Made by a program: the position numbers and the translations under genes
From: JANYGM01 sp043764015
GTDB taxonomy: Bacteria; Bacteroidota; Bacteroidia; Cytophagales; Thermonemataceae
NCBI GenBank assembly: GCA_043764015.1
Contig: JAYUKY010000002.1
Coordinates: 1 to 22,770, forward strand
Direction of reading: 5' to 3'
DNA: 22,770 nucleotides
The notes under the pieces: generated by a model
Told to the model about the DNA's origin: nothing
The model's database searches: none
Seen by the model: only the letters and a program-made list of their open reading frames with translations
In this document: in pieces, positions 1 through 6,963 of the stretch
How positions within the stretch are numbered: the stretch's first letter is position 1
Layout: each line of letters opens with the position of its first letter

Positions 1-18
1 TGTAGCATAATAGAAGAA

Positions 19-98
19 ACCCCACCTAAATCCTCCCCTGCTGGCAGGACTTTAAAGACACTTTTTTAAAGTTATAAGACTTTCGCAGGAGGTCTATT
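19..98 (-). repeat. Dispersed repeat, copy A, at the edge of the Fic gene
   Basis: This stretch matches the reverse complement of the repeat at 22675-22752. The shared blocks, in order, are ACCCCA (19-24), CCCCTGCTGG (35-44), GGACTTTAA (47-55), ACACTT (58-63), GACTTTCGCAGGA (78-90) and GTCTATT (92-98), with small indels between them. In this copy the central hairpin has decayed to short TCCT/AGGA arms. It contains an in-frame stop (75-77) that closes the Fic reading frame on its 5' side. The order and spacing of the shared blocks make chance resemblance unlikely. Its mobility class is unknown. Confidence 0.75.
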
Positions 99-125
99 GA
101 TTTTATCAAAAAACTAGGTGAAAAA

Positions 126-590
126 GTGATGTATAGTACTGGCGGAAGTGTCAATACAATGATTGGAACGTATAATATTGCAAAAGGAGATTTTAGACTT
201 TTGTCTGTGTATGCAGGCACTCGTACCTTCCCAGACTATAAAAAAGTGCCAGATTTATTGGAAAAAATGTGTCTGAAAATCAATGAAAAACTAAAAACAG
301 TTATAACATTAGAAGAAAAACTTAATTTAGCCTTTGAGCTGCACTTTGATTTTGTTAGTATTCACCCTTTTGGAGATGGAAATGGGCGCACAGCACGCCT
401 ACTGATGAATTTGATACAACTTTATTTTGATTTGCCGCTTTCCATAGTCTTCAAACAAGATAGAATAAAATATATCAACGCCTTAGAAAAAACACGCAAA
501 AATGATGATATAAAGCATTTTTTAGCGTTTATGTATGCACAATACACAAAGTTTTTGACAAAGGAAATCAAAGTATTGGAAAAAACCTAA
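126..590 (+). CDS. Fic/DOC family protein, 5'-truncated (possible pseudogene)
   Basis: Fic domains transfer AMP or other nucleotide/phosphate groups to target proteins. The catalytic loop HPFGDGNGRTAR is intact at residues 80-91 (His80 catalytic, Asp84/Asn86/Gly87/Arg88 for phosphate and metal), and the upstream RTFPDYKKVPDLLEKM segment is typical of the domain core. The reading frame opens only at codon 78-80, inside repeat copy A. Usable starts are GTG 126 or ATG 129. At 154 residues it lacks the N-terminal helices most Fic proteins have before this point, so the gene has probably been cut by the repeat. No inhibitory [ST]xxxE[GN] helix is evident in what remains. The M1 peptidase starts 23 bp downstream and could share its transcript, but no functional tie is known. 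The family is clear; whether the product is active is doubtful. Confidence 0.72.
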   Translation: MMYSTGGSVNTMIGTYNIAKGDFRLLSVYAGTRTFPDYKKVPDLLEKMCLKINEKLKTVITLEEKLNLAFELHFDFVSIHPFGDGNGRTARLLMNLIQLYFDLPLSIVFKQDRIKYINALEKTRKNDDIKHFLAFMYAQYTKFLTKEIKVLEKT

Positions 591-613
591 AACTAACAAA
601 AACCACTTATTTT

Positions 614-2491
614 ATGAAAAAACTACACTTCTTATCTTTACTTTTGGCATTATTCTTAAGTGCCTGTTACTCACCGCAAAACCCAAAAGATGCAACCCTT
701 ATGATTTCAGATATTCATTCATTTTCAAAACCTCAAGAAGTCCAAACTACGCATATCAGCCTAGATTTAAGCGTTGATTTTGACAAAAAAATCATCTCTG
801 GAACAGCAAAATTTTCTATCAATAATAAAAAAATTGCTACCAAACTTTTTTTAGATACTAAAAACCTTGTTATCAAAGAAATAACCCTTGATAACGGCAA
901 AAAAGCTACTTTTAATCTCCAAAAAGAAGTAGAATTTTTGGGGCAAGCCTTAGAAATTGATATTTTGAATGATACCAAATTTGTAACCATCAATTACGAA
1001 ACAAAACCTAATTCTCCTGCATTGCAGTGGCTTTTACCAGAGCAAACAGCAGGAAAAAAGAAGCCGTTTTTGTTTAGTCAGTCGCAATGTATTTTGGCTC
1101 GTACTTGGCTACCTTGTCAGGATAGCCCAAGCGTGAGAGTTACGTATGATGCACGTGTGAGCGTTCCTAAAGACCTTATGGCACTTATGAGCGCAGAAAA
1201 TCCTACCAAAAAATCAGCAGATGGCGTTTATAATTTCGTTATGAAACAAGCAATTCCTGCGTATTTGATTGCGCTTGCGGTTGGTGATGTAGAATTTAAG
1301 GCAATAGACTCACGTACAGGCGTTTATGCGGAAAGCGTAACATTAGAAAAATCTTTGAAAGAATTTGAAGATTTGGGTAAAATGGTTGATGTGGCTGAAA
1401 AAATTTATGGAAAATACGAATGGGAACGCTATGATTTGCTGGTTTTGCCACCTAGTTTTCCGTTTGGCGGAATGGAAAATCCTCGTCTGACGTTTGCTAC
1501 ACCCACTATTATTGCAGGTGACAAATCTCTCACCAGCCTAATTGCCCACGAATTGGCACATTCTTGGTCTGGAAACCTTGTTACAAATGAAACTTGGAAT
1601 GATTTTTGGCTAAATGAAGGCTTTACAGTCTATTTTGAGCGTAGAATTATTGAAGAATTATATGGAAAAGATTATTCTGATATGCTGGCACTGCTTGGAT
1701 ATCAAGATTTGCAGAAAGATATTGAGGAAATAGGCGCAAACAACAAAGATACCAAACTTCTGCTGGATTTGCGCCAACGTGACCCAGATGACGGACTAAC
1801 GGAAATTGCTTACGAAAAAGGGTTTTTCTTCTTGCGCACCATTGAGGAGGCTATTGGACGTGAAAAATTTGATGTTTTTGTCAAAGAATATTTCAAAACT
1901 TTTGCTTTCCAATCAATGAATACAGAGAGATTTATAGCTTATTTGGAGGAAAAAATCATTAAAGGAGATAAAAATATTGCTGAGAAAATCAGATATCAAG
2001 ACTGGATTTTGGGCGTTGGTTTGCCATCAAATTGCCCTAAAACTACTTCTAAAAACTTTGAAAATGTAGATTTGGCTTTGAAAAGTTGGGAGAAAGGAGA
2101 GAAAAAAGACAGTCTGACAAGTAAATTCAAACTTGAAAAATGGAGTAGCCACGAATGGTTACATTTTATCAGACATCTACCTAAAACGCTTACTATCAAG
2201 CAAATGGAAAGTTTAGATAAAGATTTTGGTTTTACTAAATCTGGTAATTCTGAATTGCAGGCGGCTTGGTACGTTTTAGCGGTGCGTTTTGGTTATGAAG
2301 TTGCCTACAAGCCAATGGAGGCGTTTTTGTTGGACGTAGGACGTAGGAAATTTTTAACGCCACTTTATACTGAAATGGTCAAAACGCCCAAAGGCAAAGA
2401 AATGGGCAAAAAAATCTATGAAAAATCTCGCAAAAACTATCATTCTGTTGCCACAGGCACAATAGATGCACTTTTTGAAGGGAAAAAATAA
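614..2491 (+). CDS. M1 family metallopeptidase (leukotriene A4 hydrolase-like aminopeptidase), lipoprotein
   Basis: This is a zinc aminopeptidase of 625 residues. A lipoprotein signal peptide (hydrophobic run, then LSAC with Cys18) predicts lipid anchoring in the envelope. The order is an M1 N-terminal beta domain (about 45-225), the peptide-binding GGMEN loop at 285-289, the zinc site HELAH at 312-316 with third ligand Glu335 (HExxH-x18-E), a candidate transition-state Tyr400 (AYEKG), and a C-terminal helical domain resembling that of LTA4H/aminopeptidase B (about 480-620). All catalytic residues of the family are present. It most likely trims N-terminal residues from peptides during nutrient scavenging. 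Epoxide hydrolase activity, known for the vertebrate enzyme, cannot be inferred. A hairpin terminator follows 57 bp after the stop. I see no convincing own promoter. Confidence 0.93.
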   Translation: MKKLHFLSLLLALFLSACYSPQNPKDATLMISDIHSFSKPQEVQTTHISLDLSVDFDKKIISGTAKFSINNKKIATKLFLDTKNLVIKEITLDNGKKATFNLQKEVEFLGQALEIDILNDTKFVTINYETKPNSPALQWLLPEQTAGKKKPFLFSQSQCILARTWLPCQDSPSVRVTYDARVSVPKDLMALMSAENPTKKSADGVYNFVMKQAIPAYLIALAVGDVEFKAIDSRTGVYAESVTLEKSLKEFEDLGKMVDVAEKIYGKYEWERYDLLVLPPSFPFGGMENPRLTFATPTIIAGDKSLTSLIAHELAHSWSGNLVTNETWNDFWLNEGFTVYFERRIIEELYGKDYSDMLALLGYQDLQKDIEEIGANNKDTKLLLDLRQRDPDDGLTEIAYEKGFFFLRTIEEAIGREKFDVFVKEYFKTFAFQSMNTERFIAYLEEKIIKGDKNIAEKIRYQDWILGVGLPSNCPKTTSKNFENVDLALKSWEKGEKKDSLTSKFKLEKWSSHEWLHFIRHLPKTLTIKQMESLDKDFGFTKSGNSELQAAWYVLAVRFGYEVAYKPMEAFLLDVGRRKFLTPLYTEMVKTPKGKEMGKKIYEKSRKNYHSVATGTIDALFEGKK

Positions 2492-2548
2492 ATGCGTCTT
2501 AGTTTTCCCAAATTTCCCAAATAGTTTAAAATACCTAGAAAATAATAA

Positions 2549-2581
2549 AAAGTTGTCCAAAACAGTATTTTGGGCAACTTT
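2549..2581 (+). terminator. Hairpin terminator of the M1 peptidase gene
   Basis: A 14-bp stem (2549-2562 with 2568-2581, one G-U pair) with a five-base loop CAGTA lies 57 bp after the peptidase stop. A T-rich stretch follows at about 2595-2606, not immediately, so termination is probable rather than certain. Confidence 0.6.
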
Positions 2582-2631
2582 CTAGCAATATACTTAATTT
2601 TTTTCTATTGATTTTCTGTTCATTTGCTTAC

Positions 2632-2796
2632 AATGCGAATCAAGGGTTAAATAAAATTTGTATTTATCTTGTAGGAACATGCCTTGGCGTGTTCTTGCGC
2701 TAGACCAATTTGCTATTAACAGAGATTATTCTAGATTCAGAGCACTCCAAGGCGTGTTCCTACATTGTTTTGCTATTTTAACCCTTGATTCGCATT
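2632..2796. mobile_element. MITE-like palindromic element, copy 1, with 20-bp inverted outer arms
   Basis: The 304-bp gap between the M1 and acs genes holds this element. The 95-bp core (2670-2764) has imperfect terminal inverted repeats, TGTAGGAACATGCCTTGGCG on one side and TGTAGGAACACGCCTTGGAG read from the other. Aligned without gaps to the core at 12072-12166, its reverse complement matches 71 of 95 positions by hand count. Outside the core are perfect 20-bp arms, 2632-2651 and 2777-2796 (AATGCGAATCAAGGGTTAAA). These arms are not shared with the other copy. The right arm ends on the first base of the acs stop triplet (2796-2798). The core encodes no protein. If mobile, it would depend on a transposase elsewhere. 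Confidence 0.75.
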
Positions 2797-4703
2797 TACA
2801 ATAATTTTGATCCTTCCACAATTTCAGCTACCACATTGGGGTCAAGAAGAGTAGAAATATCACCCATATTGCTGATGTCGCCTTCTGCTACTTTTCTCAA
2901 AATACGTCTCATAATCTTTCCACTACGAGTTTTTGGCAAACCCTTGACAATCTGGATTTTATCAGGCTTTGCAATAGCCCCAATCACTTTGGTAACTGCC
3001 ACATTTATAGAAAGTTTGATTTTTTCTGGGTCGTTGTTTTCTGCAGCATTATCCAAAATAACATACGCATAAATTGCTTGCCCCTTGATGTCGTGGGGGT
3101 AGCCTACAACGGCACTTTCAAGCACCAAGGGGTGCGAATTGATAGCATTTTCTACCTCTGCTGTCCCCAATCTATGTCCAGAGATATTGATAACATCATC
3201 TACACGCCCCAAAATACGGTAATAGCCATCTGCATCACGTTTTACACCATCTCCTGTGAAATAAAGCCCTTTGTAGGCAGAAAAGTAGGCTTGCTTGCAA
3301 CGCTCGTGGTCGCCGTAAGTGGTGCGTATCATTGAAGGCCAAGGAAATTTAATACACAAATTGCCCTCTACATTGTTTCCTGTGAGTTCTTTGCCCTCAC
3401 TATCCACAATCATAAGTTGCACGCCAGGAAGTGGCAAAGTCGCATAAGCAGGTTTTGTGGGCGTAATGCCTGCAAGTGGCGAAATCATAATGCCACCAGT
3501 TTCAGTTTGCCACCAAGTATCTACAATAGGGCAGTTTCCTTTGCCAATATGCGTGTAATACCATTGCCACGCCTCCTCGTTGATAGGCTCACCGACAGAC
3601 CCCAAAATACGCAAAGAAGACAAATTATGCCTTTCCACAGGTTCTGTGCCATACGCCATCAGTGAACGAATGGCAGTTGGAGCAGTATAAAGGGTTGTAA
3701 CTTTGTGTTTTTCAATAATTGCCCAAAATCTATCCACGTCAGGATAAGTGGGAATGCCCTCAAACATCACTATGGTAGCTCCGCAAAGCAAAGGAGCATA
3801 CACAATATATGAATGTCCCGTAACCCAACCAACATCAGCCGTACACCAAAAAATGTCGTCTTGCTCATATTGGAATACGTTTTTGAACGTATAAGCCGTA
3901 TAAACCATATAACCGCCAGTTGTATGTACCACGCCTTTAGGCTTGCCCGTAGAGCCAGACGTGTAAAGCGTAAAAAGTGGGTCTTCAGAGTCCATTTCTT
4001 CTGCTATATTTTTGGCATCAACTTGGGCAATAGCCTCGTGCCACCAAATATCACGTCCTTCTTGCATCACAACGGCACTTTTGGTATGTTGGAGAACAAT
4101 ACTTTTTTTGATAGAAGAACAACTTTCTAGGGCTTCATCAGCAATTTTTTTGAGTTCAATGGCTTTTGCACCTCTAAAATTTCCGTCTGCAGTAAGCAAA
4201 ATTTTAGCTTGTGCATCATTTATTCTATCAGAAAGAGAACTAGCAGAAAATCCTGCAAAAACCACAGAATGAACCGCTCCAACTCTCGCACAAGCAAGCA
4301 TTGCAATAGCCGCTTCTGGTACCATAGGCAAATAAATAGCCACTACATCACCTTTTTTGATGCCATTTGCAAGCAAAACATTGGAAAATTGGCAAACTTT
4401 CTCAAAAAGTTCACCATACGTGAGCGTAATGTGCGGTTGTGTGGGGTCGTTTGGTTCCCAAATAATAGCAGGTTTATTGGCAAATAAAGGCAGATTTTTC
4501 TCAAAAATATTTTCTGTAATATTGAGTTTCCCGCCTACAAACCAACGAGCATAATAGTCGTTAAAATCCCATTCTAAGACTTTGTCCCACTTTTTACGCC
4601 AATAAAAGCTTTGGGCAACAGTATCCCAAAAGTCTTCTGGGTTAGCAACGCTTTTCTGATATTCGTCTAAATAATTGGAAAAAGAATTTATTTTTGGTAA
4701 CAT
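2796..4703 (-). CDS. acs: Acetyl-CoA synthetase (acetate--CoA ligase)
   Basis: It converts acetate, ATP and CoA to acetyl-CoA through acetyl-AMP in the cytoplasm. The 635 residues cover the full family length. Visible motifs are the P-loop YTSGSTGKPKG (247-257), TWWQTETGG (397-405; this Trp pair shapes a small acyl pocket, favouring acetate), the A8 hinge region YYRILGRVDDVINISGHRLG (494-513), and PKTRSGKIMRR (590-600) with Lys596, the catalytic lysine commonly regulated by acetylation. It starts at ATG 4703, 25 bp after the small membrane protein gene, and is the last gene of a transporter-membrane protein-acs set. The leader AAAAAATATCAAAATG is shared with the carbonic anhydrase gene. A MITE-like element abuts the stop codon. 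Propionate may be a side substrate. Confidence 0.97.
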   Translation of the reverse strand: MLPKINSFSNYLDEYQKSVANPEDFWDTVAQSFYWRKKWDKVLEWDFNDYYARWFVGGKLNITENIFEKNLPLFANKPAIIWEPNDPTQPHITLTYGELFEKVCQFSNVLLANGIKKGDVVAIYLPMVPEAAIAMLACARVGAVHSVVFAGFSASSLSDRINDAQAKILLTADGNFRGAKAIELKKIADEALESCSSIKKSIVLQHTKSAVVMQEGRDIWWHEAIAQVDAKNIAEEMDSEDPLFTLYTSGSTGKPKGVVHTTGGYMVYTAYTFKNVFQYEQDDIFWCTADVGWVTGHSYIVYAPLLCGATIVMFEGIPTYPDVDRFWAIIEKHKVTTLYTAPTAIRSLMAYGTEPVERHNLSSLRILGSVGEPINEEAWQWYYTHIGKGNCPIVDTWWQTETGGIMISPLAGITPTKPAYATLPLPGVQLMIVDSEGKELTGNNVEGNLCIKFPWPSMIRTTYGDHERCKQAYFSAYKGLYFTGDGVKRDADGYYRILGRVDDVINISGHRLGTAEVENAINSHPLVLESAVVGYPHDIKGQAIYAYVILDNAAENNDPEKIKLSINVAVTKVIGAIAKPDKIQIVKGLPKTRSGKIMRRILRKVAEGDISNMGDISTLLDPNVVAEIVEGSKLL

Positions 4704-4728
4704 TTTGATATTTTTTTAAGGTTGATTT

Positions 4729-4998
4729 TTAAACTTGTCCGCCTTCAATATTGCTATATTCATTTTGGAGCGCATAATAACCAAACAAACAAAGCCCTGA
4801 GGCAATAGGCACAAATATTGTAATGGTGATAATCCAAAAAATATAAGTGCTTTGCATTTCACTAGCAGGCTTTTTCCCTGTTGCAATAGCCGTTTCAAGA
4901 GCGGGAATTTCTGCAAAAAATTGCCTAAACATCATAAAAATCAAGATAGGAGCAATAAGCATACAAATAATTCCAAAACTTTTTTTGATAAATTTCAT
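4729..4998 (-). CDS. Small two-helix membrane protein (DUF6814-like)
   Basis: This 89-residue protein has two hydrophobic helices (about 8-26 and 53-75) joined by a charged loop (PALETAIATGKKPASEMQ) and ends in a short acidic tail. I start it at ATG 4998 (MKFIKK). The longer frame to 5064 would translate low-complexity intergenic repeat sequence (IHNSKFITRNS) and is unlikely to be used. It lies between the MHS transporter (102 bp upstream) and acs (25 bp downstream), all on the minus strand. From memory, DUF6814-type small proteins often accompany MFS transporters in Bacteroidota. A role as a transporter accessory subunit is inference. No catalytic residues are visible. Confidence 0.75.
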   Translation of the reverse strand: MKFIKKSFGIICMLIAPILIFMMFRQFFAEIPALETAIATGKKPASEMQSTYIFWIITITIFVPIASGLCLFGYYALQNEYSNIEGGQV

Positions 4999-5008
4999 AG
5001 TTTTAAAT

Positions 5009-5064
5009 GAGTTACGAGTTATAAATTTTGAGTTATGAATTGAAATACAAAGTACAAAGTACAA
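5009..5064. repeat. Short direct-repeat tract between the transporter and the small membrane protein gene
   Basis: GAGTTACGAGTTATAA is followed by GAGTTATGAATT, and then ACAAAGTACAAAGTACAA. These near-identical words repeat in tandem in the 102-bp intercistronic gap. They look like slipped or degenerate micro-repeats rather than a site. A similar tract lies at 12733-12767. Confidence 0.5.
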
Positions 5065-5100
5065 CGTATTCCACTATACACTATTTCACTACACACTCCA

Positions 5101-6666
5101 TCAGTCCATTAGTTTGGTGTCTGTGCGTGTGGGCAGATAAATCAAGCCAATCACAAAACAAAGAATAGCCACGCCAATAGGATACCATAAGCCTGCCAAG
5201 ATGTCGCCAGTAGGATTTTGGTCAGTTTTTGTTGCTTCAATAATACGTGTAACAATGTAAGGTGTAAGTCCGCCAAAAATGCCATTCCCAATATGATAAG
5301 GCAAAGACATAGACGTATAACGAATATTTGTTGGAAAAATCTCTACCAAAAACGCTGCAATAGGTCCATACACCATTGTTACAAAGAAAATCTGAATAAA
5401 AATCAGGAAAATCATTTGCCATTTTAAGTTACTACTTAGTTTTATTGATTTGATGTTTTCTATTTTTGATTTTCTTGTAGCATCAGCAAAATTTGTAACT
5501 TTTTTGGTCAGAATTGTGGAGCTTCCGTCTTCAAAAAACTTGGTTGTTGTGGTCGTCAGCAAAGAATCTGTTTTGCCTTTGACAAGTTCTGTTTTGGTTT
5601 CTAGTTTTGTTTGTGCGACTATTTCATTTTTCTGTTTAATATCAGAAATGTCATACATATTTTGATAAATAGGTCTATATGAGAAAATTGCAATAGCCAT
5701 TCCAAGTAAAATAATGATTTTTCGTCCAATTTTGTCAGATAAAGCCCCAAAAACAAGAAAGAAAGGCGTTACAAATACAATAGCAATCATAATTATTTGA
5801 TTTGCCTGTGCAGAGTCAATTCTGCAGGTTTTATTCATAAACGAAAGTGCATAATATTGCCCTGTGTACCAAATTACGCCTTGCCCAGCAGTCGCACCAA
5901 AAAGTGATAAAAGTACCATTTTTAGGTTAGCTTTCTTTCCAAAACTATCTTTGAGTGGGTTTTTAGAGATTTGCCCTGTTGCTTTCACTTTCTGAAACAT
6001 TGGTGATTCGTGCATTTTCATTCTGATGAAAATAGACACAATAATTAAGAAAATAGATACTAAAAAGGGTATTCTCCAACCTGCAATAAATACTCCTTCC
6101 CCTGTTTCAAAGGCTTCTTTTGACATTACGCTTTGTACCAAAATAATCACTCCAATAGACATTAAAAGCCCCAAAGTAGCCGTTGTTTGGATAAATGCCG
6201 TAAAAAAACCTCTTTGGTTTCTGGGCGAATATTCTGCTACATAAGTGGCTGCTCCACCGTATTCTCCACCCAAAGCAAGCCCTTGTAAAAGCCTAAGTAT
6301 CAGCACACAAGCGGGCGCAAATGCTCCCCAACTTTCATAATTTGGAATACAACCAATCATAAATGTAGAGCCACCCATCAAAATAAGTGTAACTAAAAAC
6401 GTATATTTCCGCCCAATGAGGTCGCCCAAACGCCCAAAAAACAACGCACCAAAAGGTCTTACAATAAAACCTGCCGCAAAAGTAGCCAAAGCACTTAAGA
6501 AAGCTGCTGTTGGATTGTCGGAAGGGAAAAACTGCTTGCCAATGATACTCATAGCCGCCAAACTCCCAAAAATGTAGAAGTCGTACCATTCTATGAGTGT
6601 ACCCACAGAAGAGGCGGTAATCACGCCATAAATAGTTTTTTTGTCTGATAATTGCGTGTTTTCCAT
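5101..6666 (-). CDS. MFS transporter, metabolite:H+ symporter (MHS) family
   Basis: This 521-residue inner-membrane transporter has twelve predicted helices. Family marks are GTLIEWYDFYIFGSLA in helix 1, the loop 2-3 signature GRLGDLIGRK (78-87), its second-half counterpart GALSDKIGRK (307-316), and RLLQGLALGGEYGGAATYVAEY (125-146). MHS members import carboxylates, betaines or shikimate with protons. The neighbour acs suggests acetate or a related monocarboxylate here, which is inference. An unusual hydrophilic insert of about 75 residues (337-412, Thr/Lys-rich) lies in the second half, where relatives have a short loop. It is the first gene of an apparent operon with the small membrane protein and acs. 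A Bacteroidota-type promoter lies about 90 bp upstream, and the phaE-like gene diverges from it. Confidence 0.9.
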   Translation of the reverse strand: MENTQLSDKKTIYGVITASSVGTLIEWYDFYIFGSLAAMSIIGKQFFPSDNPTAAFLSALATFAAGFIVRPFGALFFGRLGDLIGRKYTFLVTLILMGGSTFMIGCIPNYESWGAFAPACVLILRLLQGLALGGEYGGAATYVAEYSPRNQRGFFTAFIQTTATLGLLMSIGVIILVQSVMSKEAFETGEGVFIAGWRIPFLVSIFLIIVSIFIRMKMHESPMFQKVKATGQISKNPLKDSFGKKANLKMVLLSLFGATAGQGVIWYTGQYYALSFMNKTCRIDSAQANQIIMIAIVFVTPFFLVFGALSDKIGRKIIILLGMAIAIFSYRPIYQNMYDISDIKQKNEIVAQTKLETKTELVKGKTDSLLTTTTTKFFEDGSSTILTKKVTNFADATRKSKIENIKSIKLSSNLKWQMIFLIFIQIFFVTMVYGPIAAFLVEIFPTNIRYTSMSLPYHIGNGIFGGLTPYIVTRIIEATKTDQNPTGDILAGLWYPIGVAILCFVIGLIYLPTRTDTKLMD

Positions 6667-6752
6667 AAAAATATTTTTTAATTGGGAATTTTGGTTATAA
6701 ATATAAAGTTTTGATAATCAATATATTAAATCACAATACTCCACTCATAATG

Positions 6753-6785
6753 CAAAGATATAGTAACTTGGTAAAGATTTAACAA
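6753..6785 (-). promoter_or_regulatory. Promoter of the transporter-acs operon
   Basis: On the minus strand TTG (6783-6785) and TATCTTTG (6753-6760) fit the Bacteroidota -33/-7 pattern TTG ... TAnnTTTG with a 22-base spacer. This leaves a leader of roughly 80 bases before ATG 6666. Confidence 0.55.
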
Positions 6786-6820
6786 TTTAACGCAAAAAAG
6801 CAAATCATAATGCTAAAATT

Positions 6821-6850
6821 AATGAAAATCAATGAAAATTAGTGAAAAAA
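6821..6850. repeat. Tandem 10-bp repeats between divergent promoters
   Basis: AATGAAAATC, AATGAAAATT and AGTGAAAAAA lie head to tail at exactly one helical turn. They sit between the -33 regions of the transporter promoter (ending 6785) and the phaE-like promoter (from 6862). They could be a protein-binding array or a bent A-tract. The 297-bp gap holds nothing else I recognise. Confidence 0.45.
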
Positions 6851-6861
6851 TTAACAAAAAA

Positions 6862-6894
6862 TTAGCAATTCATATACAAAAAACCGTACTTTTG
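6862..6894 (+). promoter_or_regulatory. Promoter of the phaE-like gene
   Basis: TACTTTTG (6887-6894) fits the -7 consensus TAnnTTTG exactly. The -33 candidate TTAGC (6862-6866) is weak. The predicted leader is about 65 bases. Confidence 0.5.
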
Positions 6895-6963
6895 TAGAAA
6901 TATTTTGCTTTTTATCAATCTTTCTTAAAAAATCTTCTAAAACTTCTCCAAACTCCTACCAAA

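Noticed and set aside
19..2491. Fic and M1 peptidase as a toxin-antitoxin or effector pair
   Set aside because: No small antitoxin frame is adjacent, the Fic gene is truncated, and the M1 protein is an ordinary lipoprotein aminopeptidase. Adjacency alone is not evidence.
2632..2796. CRISPR array or tRNA-like structure from the GAACACGCC repeats
   Set aside because: There are only two inverted units per locus and no regularly spaced direct repeats. The fold is a plain palindrome with no acceptor or anticodon arms.
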